In this document: piece by piece, positions 27,315 through 36,834 of the stretch
Numbering within the stretch: the stretch's first letter is position 1
Layout: every line of letters begins with the position of its first letter
DNA from: Pseudomonadota bacterium
GTDB taxonomy: Bacteria; Desulfobacterota; Binatia; Binatales; Binataceae
Assembly: GCA_021325355.1 (NCBI GenBank)
Contig: JAJPHI010000018.1
Location: 265,200-329,199, forward strand
Length of the DNA stretch: 64,000 nucleotides
Direction: 5' to 3'
The notes under the pieces: model-generated
Database searches by the model: none
Told to the model about the DNA's origin: nothing
The model's input: only the letters and a program-made list of their open reading frames with translations
Position numbers and translations under genes: made by a program

Positions 27315-29428
27315 GCGAACGGGCGCACAGTGTCATTGATTCCGACAACCTCGTGGCGGCCGCCGAACTGGCCGGCGCCGTCGTGCTGGCGCGCCTGGCG
27401 CTCCCGGTGCTGCTCACATGGGTAGCTAACCGATTCGGCAAACGTTTGTCCGGGCTTCAGGCGCGGGTCGAACGGGTGGATATCGACCTGACGCGACCCG
27501 GATTGACGGTCGAGGGTCTGCAGGTTGACCAGCAGACCGACGGCGCATTTTATCCACTCGCGCGCATCGAGACCGTTCGCGTAGGCAGCGATTGGTCAAC
27601 GCTCCTTAACGGCTGTCTGCAGGCACACGTCGAAATTGATCGGCCGCGGGTTGAGGTCGACCTGAAGAGACTATCGACGATGCATACGGTGCCGGCACCG
27701 TCGACGCAACCGCAGCCCGCCGGCGCGCTTCACGCCAATGGTACGGTGATCGATCCGATGGGCAGCCCCGACCCGACGATCGCTGAGCGGCTCGTCGCGC
27801 TACAGGACCGTCTCAGACGGCTCCCGCCGTTCAACTGCACGCGCGTCGAGTTGCATGAAGGCAGCTTCAGCGTCCGCGGTATCCCGGCCCTGGATCATGG
27901 AGATCTAAGGGTCACGACGGTCAACGCCGTGCTGGAAAATCTGAGCAATGATCCGGGCGCGGCGGCGACCATGCCGACCGTCCTCGCCTGCTCGGCCGAG
28001 CTCATGAAATCGGGCAGGCTCACGATCGACGCCGAAGCTTTTCCCCTGATTTTCCCGCCGCAGTTCGATCTTGACTGCCGTGTCGAACAGCTTGAGCTGA
28101 CCGACTTCCGAGCCCTCATGGCGCAGTTGATGGCGGTCGATATTGAAGGCGGTACCGCGTATCTGCTGGCCGAGGCCGCAGCCGCCGACGGCGAGCTTCG
28201 CGGCTATGCCAAGCCGATCGTCGATGGGCTACGGGTCAAAGCGCTCAAAGGTCGCGGGCTGAAGATCCGGCTGAAGGGATGGACGGTAAAGCTCGCCGCG
28301 CGGCTGCTGCGCAACCGCGCCACCGATCGCCTTGGAACCCGTGTCGATTTCAGCGGCCCCTTGGACCATCCGCGGGTCCGGATGGCGGCGGCGGTCAGGC
28401 GACTGCTGCGTAACACTTTCCGTCCCGAGAACGTCGCGATCGAGGATCGAATCGAGCTCGCGCGGAACGGCGTCCGCCGCGACCTCGGCCCGGCCGAGAC
28501 CGCCGCAGATCCGCCGTCGCCCTCGACGACAACCGCGCGGCTTCAACGGCGGGGCGGGCTGGGCAATTTCGCGGCGCTGAGCAAGGCTGCTGCGGTGCGC
28601 TGGCTCGAGGACAATGCGATGCAGCATGCGGCGGCGTTGGCCTACTGTACGGCTTTTTCGATCGCGCCGCTCCTGCTGCTCGCGACCGGTGTCGCCGGCA
28701 TGATGCTCGGCAGCAGTCCCGCGATTCAGGCGCGGATCATCCGACAGATTGCGGCCTCCGTGGGGCCGCAGAGCGCTCACCTGTTGCAGAGCATGATCGC
28801 CGGTGTGTCCCATCCGGGCCGCGGCGCCATGGCGGCGATTATCAGCGTCGTCTCGATCCTGATCGGCGCGACCGGGGTGCTCAGCTCGATGAAGACCGCG
28901 CTGAATCAGATTTGGCGCACGCACGAGGCCGGCAATCTGAAGGAAGTGGTCAAGCGCAACGCTGTGTTCCTCGGCATGATCCTTGGCATTGGCTTTCTTC
29001 TGGCGGTCTCGTTGATCATCTCGACCGCGATCGCGGCGCTCGGCGCTTACCTCGGGTCGATTACCCCCGCGCTCGAATTCGTCATGCAGACCGCGTCATT
29101 CTTCGTCACGCTCGCGATCGAGGTCGTGCTCTTCGCCGCAATCTTCAAATTCCTGCCGAACGTGGAAGTTCGCTGGCATGACGTCTGGATCGGCGCGGTC
29201 GTCACCGCGCTACTGTTTTCGCTGGGCAAGATCACACTTGGCTACTACCTCGGCCGCAGTGCGATTTCATCGTATTATGGTGCGGCCAGTTCGCTCATGA
29301 TCCTGCTCCTGTGGATCTATTACTCTGGTCTGATCCTGTATTTCGGGGCGGAAATCACTGCGGTTGCCGCGGCCCTGAGGGTCGGGCCCGAGGAACCCGT
29401 GCGCAAGTTCGCACGTCAGTCAGGATAG
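27311..29428 (+). CDS. Two-domain protein: N-terminal AsmA/DUF748-like region fused to C-terminal YihY/BrkB membrane domain
   Basis: ATGA overlap with the previous gene. C-terminus AALAYCTAFSIAPLLLLATGVAGMMLG...WHDVWIGAVVTALLFSLGKITLGYYLGRSAISSYYGAASSLMILLLWIYYSGLILYFGAEITAV is YihY; N-terminus LSGLQARVERVDIDLTRPGLTVEGLQV...ARIETVRVGSDWSTLLNG is DUF748-like. Confidence 0.8.
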   Translation: MSERAHSVIDSDNLVAAAELAGAVVLARLALPVLLTWVANRFGKRLSGLQARVERVDIDLTRPGLTVEGLQVDQQTDGAFYPLARIETVRVGSDWSTLLNGCLQAHVEIDRPRVEVDLKRLSTMHTVPAPSTQPQPAGALHANGTVIDPMGSPDPTIAERLVALQDRLRRLPPFNCTRVELHEGSFSVRGIPALDHGDLRVTTVNAVLENLSNDPGAAATMPTVLACSAELMKSGRLTIDAEAFPLIFPPQFDLDCRVEQLELTDFRALMAQLMAVDIEGGTAYLLAEAAAADGELRGYAKPIVDGLRVKALKGRGLKIRLKGWTVKLAARLLRNRATDRLGTRVDFSGPLDHPRVRMAAAVRRLLRNTFRPENVAIEDRIELARNGVRRDLGPAETAADPPSPSTTTARLQRRGGLGNFAALSKAAAVRWLEDNAMQHAAALAYCTAFSIAPLLLLATGVAGMMLGSSPAIQARIIRQIAASVGPQSAHLLQSMIAGVSHPGRGAMAAIISVVSILIGATGVLSSMKTALNQIWRTHEAGNLKEVVKRNAVFLGMILGIGFLLAVSLIISTAIAALGAYLGSITPALEFVMQTASFFVTLAIEVVLFAAIFKFLPNVEVRWHDVWIGAVVTALLFSLGKITLGYYLGRSAISSYYGAASSLMILLLWIYYSGLILYFGAEITAVAAALRVGPEEPVRKFARQSG

Positions 29429-29708
29429 GAAAAAGAACCAGCCGGGCTGGTGCTGAGCTTCCCGGGAACGATTCCGCGCGCCTGCGCCGCGAGCGGTCGC
29501 TCGAACCTCCAGGAGCATCTGCTGCCGAGGTTTCGGCGGCGAACGATTGAATTCCCTTCCCTGACTCCATAAAACGCTGAGACATGGATCAGCCTAAGGC
29601 GCCGGATGCTCGGCTATCGCTCTACCGTTCGCGTCCGCTGGATTGTCGAGTGGACGGGGCGGGATGCGGCCGGGTTTTAGCTCATCCGGCGGCGCTGATG
29701 GAGGTGCG

Positions 29709-31784
29709 ATGATCTCGCAGATTCTCTTCACTCTCTGCACGCTGGCGGCTCTCGGCGTGTTTTTCTATCAACTTTGGCGCCGTTTCCTGCTGCTGCGCAG
29801 CGCCGCTCCCGCGCCGCGCTTCGATCGTATTCCTGATCGTATCCGCGCGATGCTGGTGTGGGCGTTCGGCCAGCGCAAGTTCCTGCGGAGCAATCCGGGC
29901 GCCGAGCGGTCCGCCGGCTGGATGCATTTCTTCATCTTCTGGGGCTTCTTCGTTTTGGGCATCCAGATCATCACGATGTTCGGACGGATCTACTCGGATT
30001 CATTCGTCGTTCCCGGCTTCAGCATTGATCTTCTGGGCGGTCCCTACATGCTGCTGCGCGATTTCTTCGAAGTCGCCGTGCTTCTGGCCGCGGCGTTCGC
30101 GCTCGTTCGGTGGGGTATCATGCACGCGCCGCGCCTCTACGGGTTTCTGCCGCCCGAGAAACGCCAGCGCGAGAAGTCGCATCTCGAGGCCTACATCATC
30201 CTGATCTTTATCGCGCTGATCATGATTGCCGGCCTGGTGTATGACGGTGGTCGGATCGCGGCGAATCCCCACAATCCGCAGATTGCGCGAGAGGCCTGGT
30301 GGCAGCCGTTCTCAAATCTGGTGGCGCGCGGGCTGAGCGCCGGTGGCGTCGGTTTCGCCTCGACCGCGGCCCTGGCCGCCTTGTGGGTCAACGGCCTTAT
30401 CATTCTGGTATTCCTCAACCTGCTGCCGCCCTCGAAGCACTTCCATATCATCACCGCGATACCGAACGTCTTTTTCCTGAAGCTCGAACCCAAGGGCCAG
30501 CTCGCGAAACAGGACCTCGAGAACGCCTCCCGCTTCGGCACCTCGCATATCGATCATTTCACCTGGAAGCAGGTGCTCGACATGTTCAGTTGCACCGAAT
30601 GCGGTCGCTGCTCGTCGAACTGTCCGGCGACGGCCAGCAAGAAACCGCTGGCGCCGCGCCAGTTGCTGCTCGACTTGCGGGATTACCTCTACGAACATCA
30701 GGACGAAATGATCGAAAAACGTCTCCACGCCGGCAACGGCGACGGCGGCGAAACCCCCGAGGTGGGCGAAAACATCGTCGGTTCGGTCATCCACGACGAC
30801 ACCCTCTGGTCGTGCACCACCTGCCGCGCCTGTGAGGAGGCCTGCCCGCCGATGATCGAGTATGTGGACAAGATCGTCGATATGCGCCGGCACCTGGTGC
30901 AGGAGGAAGCGCGCTTTCCCAAGGAGATGACCCGCACCTTCAAGAACATGGAAACCCAGTCGAATCCCTGGGGCATCGATGCGGAGCAGCGCTTTGCCTG
31001 GGCCGAGGGGATGAACGTGCCGACTCTCGCCGACAAGCCGGACGCCGAGTTCCTCTACTATGTCGGCTGCGCCGGCTCCTTCGATGATCGCAACAAGAAG
31101 ACGACGCAGGCCTTTGCGCGGGTGCTGCAGAAGGCGGGGGTGGACTTCGCCTGTCTCGCGCGCGAGGAGCTTTGCAATGGCGAGACCGCCCGGCGGCTCG
31201 GCAACGAGTACCTTTACCAGTCGATGGCGCAGATGCTGGTCGAAACGCTGAACAACTACAAAGTCCGGCGGATCATCGTGAACTGCCCGCACTGCTTCAA
31301 CACGATCAAGAATGAATTTCCGCAGTTCGGCGGTTCATACGAGGTGATCCATGCCGCCGATCTGGTTTATCAACTGATCGCGTCCGGACGCCTCAAAGTA
31401 CCGGCCGATTTTCGCAAGCGCACCGTCTACCACGACTCCTGCTACTACGGGCGTTACAACGACGTCTATGACGAGCCCCGCATGGTGCTCGATCGCGCCG
31501 GCGCCGAGGTCCAGGAGATGCAGCGCCATCGACGCTTCGGCATGTGCTGCGGCGCGGGCGGCGGGCGCATGTGGCTCGAGGAAGACCCGGACAAGCGCGT
31601 CAATCTGCTGCGCACCGAACAGGCCCTGCAGACCGATCCCGAGGTTATCGCCGTCTCCTGTCCCTTCTGCATGACGATGCTCGGCGACGGGATCAAGGCC
31701 AAGCAGCTTGAGGAGAAAGTTCAGACGCTCGACGTGATGGAAATCGTCGATTCGGTTGCGCGAAGCCGCGACGCCGAGTCCTGA
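29709..31784 (+). CDS. Membrane-bound FeS oxidoreductase, NarI-like N-terminus plus HdrD/GlpC-type region (EtfD/EMO-like, ETF:quinone oxidoreductase candidate)
   Basis: N-terminal TM helices, two 4Fe4S motifs CTECGRCSSNCPA and CTTCRACEEACPP, CCG motifs (CCGAGGG); downstream of etfBA. RBS GGAGGTG. Confidence 0.9.
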   Translation: MISQILFTLCTLAALGVFFYQLWRRFLLLRSAAPAPRFDRIPDRIRAMLVWAFGQRKFLRSNPGAERSAGWMHFFIFWGFFVLGIQIITMFGRIYSDSFVVPGFSIDLLGGPYMLLRDFFEVAVLLAAAFALVRWGIMHAPRLYGFLPPEKRQREKSHLEAYIILIFIALIMIAGLVYDGGRIAANPHNPQIAREAWWQPFSNLVARGLSAGGVGFASTAALAALWVNGLIILVFLNLLPPSKHFHIITAIPNVFFLKLEPKGQLAKQDLENASRFGTSHIDHFTWKQVLDMFSCTECGRCSSNCPATASKKPLAPRQLLLDLRDYLYEHQDEMIEKRLHAGNGDGGETPEVGENIVGSVIHDDTLWSCTTCRACEEACPPMIEYVDKIVDMRRHLVQEEARFPKEMTRTFKNMETQSNPWGIDAEQRFAWAEGMNVPTLADKPDAEFLYYVGCAGSFDDRNKKTTQAFARVLQKAGVDFACLAREELCNGETARRLGNEYLYQSMAQMLVETLNNYKVRRIIVNCPHCFNTIKNEFPQFGGSYEVIHAADLVYQLIASGRLKVPADFRKRTVYHDSCYYGRYNDVYDEPRMVLDRAGAEVQEMQRHRRFGMCCGAGGGRMWLEEDPDKRVNLLRTEQALQTDPEVIAVSCPFCMTMLGDGIKAKQLEEKVQTLDVMEIVDSVARSRDAES

Positions 31785-31819
31785 GGAGCGCCGCGCGCGT
31801 TAACCGATCGCCGTCCGCG

Positions 31820-32542
31820 TCAGGTGGGCGGATGGGAACGGTCAAGCTCGACCTGCGCTCGGGCCGGATCGTCGACGGTATCGCCGTCGGGCTGTGCGCG
31901 CCAGCGGCGGAGCAGGGGCGGCAGCACGGCCAATGCACCGATAAGCCCGAAACCGATTATCCCGTAACGGATCGCGTCGAGATTGCCGCTGGCCGCCGCC
32001 CGTCCCGCATAGCCAAGGTAGCTGTACGCGATCGACCCCGGCAGCATGCACACCGCCGAAGTCAGCGCATAGGTGGCGAAGCGAATACGCGTCAAACCGA
32101 GCGCGTAGTTCAGGGGATTGAAGGGAAAAATCGGCACCAGACGCGTGAAGGCGACGAAACGCCAGCCCTCCGCTTCCGCCCCTTCAATGATCCGACTAAG
32201 GCGCGGGCCGGCCCGCGCGCGCACCCATTCCGCAGCGATATAGCGCGAGATGAGGAAGGCGACACTCGCGCTCATGGTCGCGGCAACCAGATTCCAGACC
32301 GTGCCCCACAGCGGCCCGAAGATCCCTCCGCCGGTCAGCGTGAGAATCGCGCCTGGTACCAGCAGGACCGTGGCGACCACGTACAAAGCCACAAACGCCG
32401 CCGGGGCCCATAAGCCGAAGCGCTGGACGTCGGCGGCGATCCGTCCTTCGTTCCATTGCTGATGATGCATCAGAACCCAGCCGACCGCTGCGGCCAGGAT
32501 CACCAACGCGATCATCCTGAGGCGATTTGCCGGCAGCTTCAC
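31820..32542 (-). CDS. TVP38/TMEM64 (DedA-like) membrane protein
   Basis: GGGIFGPLWGTVWNLVAATMSASVAFLISRYIA...RLVPIFPFNPLNYALGLT; GTG start at 32542 overlaps the upstream TGA. Confidence 0.85.
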   Translation of the reverse strand: MKLPANRLRMIALVILAAAVGWVLMHHQQWNEGRIAADVQRFGLWAPAAFVALYVVATVLLVPGAILTLTGGGIFGPLWGTVWNLVAATMSASVAFLISRYIAAEWVRARAGPRLSRIIEGAEAEGWRFVAFTRLVPIFPFNPLNYALGLTRIRFATYALTSAVCMLPGSIAYSYLGYAGRAAASGNLDAIRYGIIGFGLIGALAVLPPLLRRWRAQPDGDTVDDPARAQVELDRSHPPT

Positions 32543-33414
32543 CGGGCGTTTTCGCGCAGTATCGGATAAGCGCCCGTGCCGCCGCGCCACGGCTGCAGCA
32601 GCATCCGGTCAAGACGCTCATCGGCAGGGTCGCGGAACTGCTCGAGACCGATCGTCATCCCGCGATGGCCGGCGCTGGGCTGCGCGCAGTAGGTGCCGAA
32701 GAGACGGTCCCACAGGGAAAGATTGAAGCCGAAATTGCTGTTGGTCTCGCGCACCAGAATCGAGTGATGCACGCGATGCATGTCGGGGGTCACGGTGACC
32801 CATCGTAACATCCGGTCCGTGCCCGAGGACAACGCGAGATTTGCGTGGTTGAACATCGAGGTCGCGTTCAACAAAACCTCGAAGCTGAGGACAGCGACCG
32901 CAGGCGCGCCCAGGATGGCGACCGCGACACTCTTGATGACGGCCGAGATGCAGATTTCGATCGGATGAAAACGCACGCCCGTCGTGACGTCGAAGTCGAG
33001 GTCCGCGTGATGCATCCGGTGCACGCGCCATAAAACGGGCACCGCATGAAACAGCACATGCTGTCCGTAGATGACGCCGTCGAGGACCACCAGCGTGATC
33101 ACGAATTCAACCCATCGCGCCGGATTAATTGCGGCGAACAGGCCCCAGTGTCGCGCCTCGACCAGCATCGCCACGGCAGTCGCCGACCCCGGCGGGATCG
33201 CCCGAACCGTCAGGGAATTGAGCGCTGCGATACCCAGATTGTTCGGCCATCGCCGGCCACGCGAACAACTGCGTTCCCGTCGCGGCCATTGCGCCTCCGC
33301 CGCCCCCATCAGGACGAGGAGCGCGACGAAGACGCCGAGTCGGATCGCGATTTCCTGCGGCAAAACTGTACGCCCGTCAGATTGCACAGGCAGGGCGGAG
33401 CCGCGCCGCAGCAT
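32539..33414 (-). CDS. Sterol desaturase / fatty-acid hydroxylase family protein
   Basis: Histidine boxes HVLFH, HRMHH, HRVHHS in a membrane protein. Confidence 0.9.
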   Translation of the reverse strand: MLRRGSALPVQSDGRTVLPQEIAIRLGVFVALLVLMGAAEAQWPRRERSCSRGRRWPNNLGIAALNSLTVRAIPPGSATAVAMLVEARHWGLFAAINPARWVEFVITLVVLDGVIYGQHVLFHAVPVLWRVHRMHHADLDFDVTTGVRFHPIEICISAVIKSVAVAILGAPAVAVLSFEVLLNATSMFNHANLALSSGTDRMLRWVTVTPDMHRVHHSILVRETNSNFGFNLSLWDRLFGTYCAQPSAGHRGMTIGLEQFRDPADERLDRMLLQPWRGGTGAYPILRENAR

Positions 33415-33589
33415 ACGGGCGACCGCAGGCCGCCCGAAGCACCTGCCCGCGAGAAGCGCCGGGGATCAATCGGCGCTGCGCACTGAAGCGTCTAGGGATG
33501 GCCCGCTTCAGGGTCAGCCGGTATCCGGCAATGCCGTCCTGGCGCAGTTCGTCGCGCCGCGCGCCGCGCGACAAGATCTCCGGCGCCGT

Positions 33590-34792
33590 TCACTCGGCGC
33601 ACGAACCCGCGAGGCTGCAGACCGCGACGCTGCGGCGACCTTCGCGCAGATCGTTGCGATCGAAACCGTTTGTCAAATAGGCGAACGAGATTCCCGTCGC
33701 CGGGTCGGCCCAGCCAATCTGACCGCCAAAACCCGGATGGCCGAACGCTTCGGCCGAGTTCGTTCGTCCGAAACCGCGCAGATTGGCCTTGCCGTCGCCG
33801 CCCGCGATGACGATGCCCAGCGCTCGATTCGCCGTCATCCCGCGCGCCGGATCGATGAGATTGCCGCTGCGGATGCGCCGGGCCTCCCGCAGCATCTCGG
33901 ACTTCCAGATGCGCGTGCCGTCGTATGCGCATCCGTCATTGAGCAGTGCCTGATAGAACAGCGCGAGATCGGCCGCCGTGGTCATCAGGCCGCCCGCCGG
34001 ATGGTCCGAGGCGCGCACCTCGGGATCATTCATCTCGAGCACGACCGCCTCGTTAATCGAGCCCATGTTGGCGCGCGGCGGCGTTATCCCGAGCTTCTGA
34101 TACTCCTCGGCCTTGGCCGGTTCGCCGGTCCACACAACGTCGGCCATCCGCGCCTGCTGCTCCCGCGCAGGCAGGCCGATACGCAAATCGGGCAGACCCA
34201 GCGGCTCGGCGATCCGCGTGCGCACGAACTCGCCGATACGCATCCCGCTGAGCCGCTCAATCGCCTCGGCCACCGGCCAGTAGTTGGCCTGAATATGATA
34301 GATGAACTTCTCGCCCGGCTTGTGCTCCGGCCGCCATTGCGCAAAGCGTTCGAGGCGCTTCTCGCGGTTGCCCCAATCCTTGAACGAGCCCGGCGCGACC
34401 GGAATTCCCGCCGTATGAATCATTAGCTGCTCGATCGTCGTCGTCTCCTTGCCGTTGGTGCCGTACTCGGGGACGTACTTCACGATCAGATCGGCCGGAT
34501 CCATTTTGCCTTCCTGGATCATGATCCAGAGCGCCGAGGCCGTCACCGCCTTGGTCGCCGACATGGCATCGAAGATGGTCTCATCGGTCGCCGGCTTCTC
34601 GGCGCCGCCCTGGACGGCGCGCCCGAAGGTCTGCATCGCGGCGATTTTGCCGTGGCGCGCGATCGCGACCTGGCATGCCGGCAGCACGCCTTCTTTGACG
34701 TCGCGCGCCGCGCGATCCATCAAGGCCTGCACCTTGTCCGGATTAAGACCAACTTCCCTGGGACTATCGGCAAAGAAATGCTGCGCCGGCAT
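33590..34792 (-). CDS. Serine hydrolase, beta-lactamase/class C family (esterase-like)
   Basis: SATKAVTA (SxxK), TIEQLMIHTAGIP, HPGFGGQIGWADP. Start at internal Met. Confidence 0.88.
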   Translation of the reverse strand: MPAQHFFADSPREVGLNPDKVQALMDRAARDVKEGVLPACQVAIARHGKIAAMQTFGRAVQGGAEKPATDETIFDAMSATKAVTASALWIMIQEGKMDPADLIVKYVPEYGTNGKETTTIEQLMIHTAGIPVAPGSFKDWGNREKRLERFAQWRPEHKPGEKFIYHIQANYWPVAEAIERLSGMRIGEFVRTRIAEPLGLPDLRIGLPAREQQARMADVVWTGEPAKAEEYQKLGITPPRANMGSINEAVVLEMNDPEVRASDHPAGGLMTTAADLALFYQALLNDGCAYDGTRIWKSEMLREARRIRSGNLIDPARGMTANRALGIVIAGGDGKANLRGFGRTNSAEAFGHPGFGGQIGWADPATGISFAYLTNGFDRNDLREGRRSVAVCSLAGSCAE

Positions 34793-34928
34793 TACGAGAG
34801 CTCTCCTTTGGCAAAATCGCTGAGCGATTCTTCGCCGATTCGCCGATGGTTTGCAACGACCCGCGACGGTGAAGACTTCGGCTCTCACGATCCTTGACAA
34901 TTAAGTAACCACTTAAATAATATCGCGG

Positions 34929-35252
34929 TTGATGCTCAAAGCCGCCACGCCCGACGTCTTTCACGCGATAGCGGATCCCAACCGCCGCCGCCTGCTCGAC
35001 CTGCTCGCCGAGGGTGAATCGCCCGCGCAGCAGTTGGCCGGTCGCTTCACGATCTCCTTTGCGGCGGTCTCCCAGCATCTCAAGGTCCTGCGCGAAGCCG
35101 GTCTGGTTGCCAGCCGTCCCGCTGGGCGCCGGCGCGTGTATCGCTTGACGGCCGCGCCCCTCCGTACGGTCGATCAATGGACCAGCCGCTATCAGCGTTT
35201 CTGGCAGGATCGTCTGCAACGGCTCGGCAACTATCTGGACGAAACCAAATGA
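34929..35252 (+). CDS. ArsR-family HTH transcriptional regulator
   Basis: FHAIADPNRRRLLDLLAEGESPAQQLAGRFTISFAAVSQHLKVLREAGLV. Confidence 0.93.
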   Translation: MMLKAATPDVFHAIADPNRRRLLDLLAEGESPAQQLAGRFTISFAAVSQHLKVLREAGLVASRPAGRRRVYRLTAAPLRTVDQWTSRYQRFWQDRLQRLGNYLDETK

Positions 35253-35656
35253 AACTCGAGCTTTTCCTCGAAGAGACCTATCCGCATCCGATCGAGAAAG
35301 TGTGGAAGGCGCTCACCGATCCGGCAGCGCTGGCCGTTTGGCTCCTGATGGGCAACGACTTCGAACCTCGGGTCGGGCGCCGCTTTGCGTTTCGCGCCAC
35401 CCCCCGGCCGGACTTCCGCGGCCATATCGACTGTGAGGTCCTGGTGCTTGAGCCACCGACGCGGATGGTCTGGTCATGGCAGAGCTCTGACGAAGGCCTG
35501 CCGACACAGGTCGAGTTTCGTCTGACCGCGGTCGACGGCGGCACGCGCCTCGCCTTGTCGCATACCGGCGACGCGCCGCCGGAGACGATCGCGCGGGTCA
35601 GTTCCGGATGGCGTCTGCGAATGCAGATCCTCGGCGAGTACATCAACCTGCACTAA
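35249..35656 (+). CDS. SRPBCC / AHSA1-like domain protein
   Basis: ETYPHPIEKVWKALTDPAALAVWL; ATGA overlap with the ArsR gene. Confidence 0.88.
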   Translation: MKLELFLEETYPHPIEKVWKALTDPAALAVWLLMGNDFEPRVGRRFAFRATPRPDFRGHIDCEVLVLEPPTRMVWSWQSSDEGLPTQVEFRLTAVDGGTRLALSHTGDAPPETIARVSSGWRLRMQILGEYINLH

Positions 35657-35681
35657 AAAATTGACAGTCAGGAGAAGGGCG

Positions 35682-36428
35682 ATGGCGGAAACGAATCATC
35701 GGATTGTCTCGCGACAGGAATGGATCGAGGCGCGCAAGGCGCTCCTTGCCCGGGAGAAGGAATACACGCGGCTCGGCGACGAGCTCGCGCGTCAGCGCCG
35801 CGAACTACCGTGGGAGCGGGTCGAAAAGGAATATGTCTTTGACGGTCCCGACGGCCGCCAGAGTCTGTCCGACCTCTTCGCCGGGCGCAGCCAGTTAGCG
35901 GTCTATCACTTTATGTTCGGGGTCGATTGGGACGTCGGCTGCCCGGCCTGTTCGTTCTGGGCCGATAACTTCAACGGCATCGATATTCACTTGGCCCATC
36001 GCGACGTCACTTTTGTCGCCATCTCGCACGCGCCGTTGGCCAAGCTCGAGGCCTTCAAGCGGCGGATGGGCTGGACATTCAAGTGGGTGTCCGCAGGCGA
36101 GAACGGCTTCAATTACGATTACCAGGTGTCGGCTCAACCCGGGCCCCAGGAAGTGATGTATAACTACCGGATGGTGCCACGGACGTGGGCCGAACGTCCG
36201 GGCATGAGCGCCTTCTACAAGGATAGCGACGGCGCCATCTACCACACCTATTCCTGCTACGAGCGGGGCCTCGACGCGCTGAACGGCGCCTATCAATGGC
36301 TTGATCGGATGCCGAAAGGGCGCGACGAAGACGGCCTCTCCTTCACAATGGCCTGGCTGCGCTATCACGACCGCTACGACGGCGATTTCGAGGCGCCGTG
36401 GCTCAAGCCCGCGCCGGCGAGCCGCTAG
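35682..36428 (+). CDS. DUF899 family thioredoxin-like protein
   Basis: YHFMFGVDWDVGCPACSFWADNFNGIDIHLAHRDVTFVAISHAPLAKLEAFKRRMGWTFKWVS. Confidence 0.9.
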   Translation: MAETNHRIVSRQEWIEARKALLAREKEYTRLGDELARQRRELPWERVEKEYVFDGPDGRQSLSDLFAGRSQLAVYHFMFGVDWDVGCPACSFWADNFNGIDIHLAHRDVTFVAISHAPLAKLEAFKRRMGWTFKWVSAGENGFNYDYQVSAQPGPQEVMYNYRMVPRTWAERPGMSAFYKDSDGAIYHTYSCYERGLDALNGAYQWLDRMPKGRDEDGLSFTMAWLRYHDRYDGDFEAPWLKPAPASR

Positions 36429-36515
36429 GCGCGACGCGTCGAGCGAAAGCGTCCGCAGTCACTCGGCGCACGATCTTTATCGGGTCAGTCGCTTTTCTCA
36501 GTTACCTTGCCGGGA

Positions 36516-36551
36516 CGGGCCGTCAACGACGCACGGGTTGACGGCGGCCCG
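36516..36551. terminator. GC-rich hairpin downstream of the DUF899 gene
   Basis: CGGG-CCGTCAAC-loop-GTTGACGG-CGG-CCCG; weak T-tract afterwards. Confidence 0.45.
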
Positions 36552-36598
36552 CCCCGCTTGGGTTATTAGTGCGTACGGAAATTGCTGAGCTGAGGGGT

Positions 36599-36805
36599 AT
36601 GGAGACGATGCTCGTTCGGATCGAATCCCCCGCGACGTTGCTCGAAAAGCTTCTGGCCCATCCTAATCGTGCGATGTGCCATCTATCCTCCTTTACCGAA
36701 GCCTACGTCCATCGGAACTTTTTTCCGCTTCTGGGTATCAGCCTCGCTGTCTTCGCCACGGCCGTCCTGCTTATCGGCCGTTATGGGCGACGGCCCACCG
36801 CATGA
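36599..36805 (+). CDS. Possible small single-TM membrane protein
   Basis: 68 aa from ATG 36599; hydrophobic FFPLLGISLAVFATAVLLIG followed by RYGRR; about 30 bp upstream of the next gene. Confidence 0.35.
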   Translation: METMLVRIESPATLLEKLLAHPNRAMCHLSSFTEAYVHRNFFPLLGISLAVFATAVLLIGRYGRRPTA

Positions 36806-36834
36806 TTGCCCCCATGGGAGGCTGACCGTCCACC

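Noticed and set aside
33071-34426. 451-aa plus-strand ORF opposite the serine hydrolase and sterol desaturase genes
   Set aside because: Spans two good minus-strand genes and lacks any domain.
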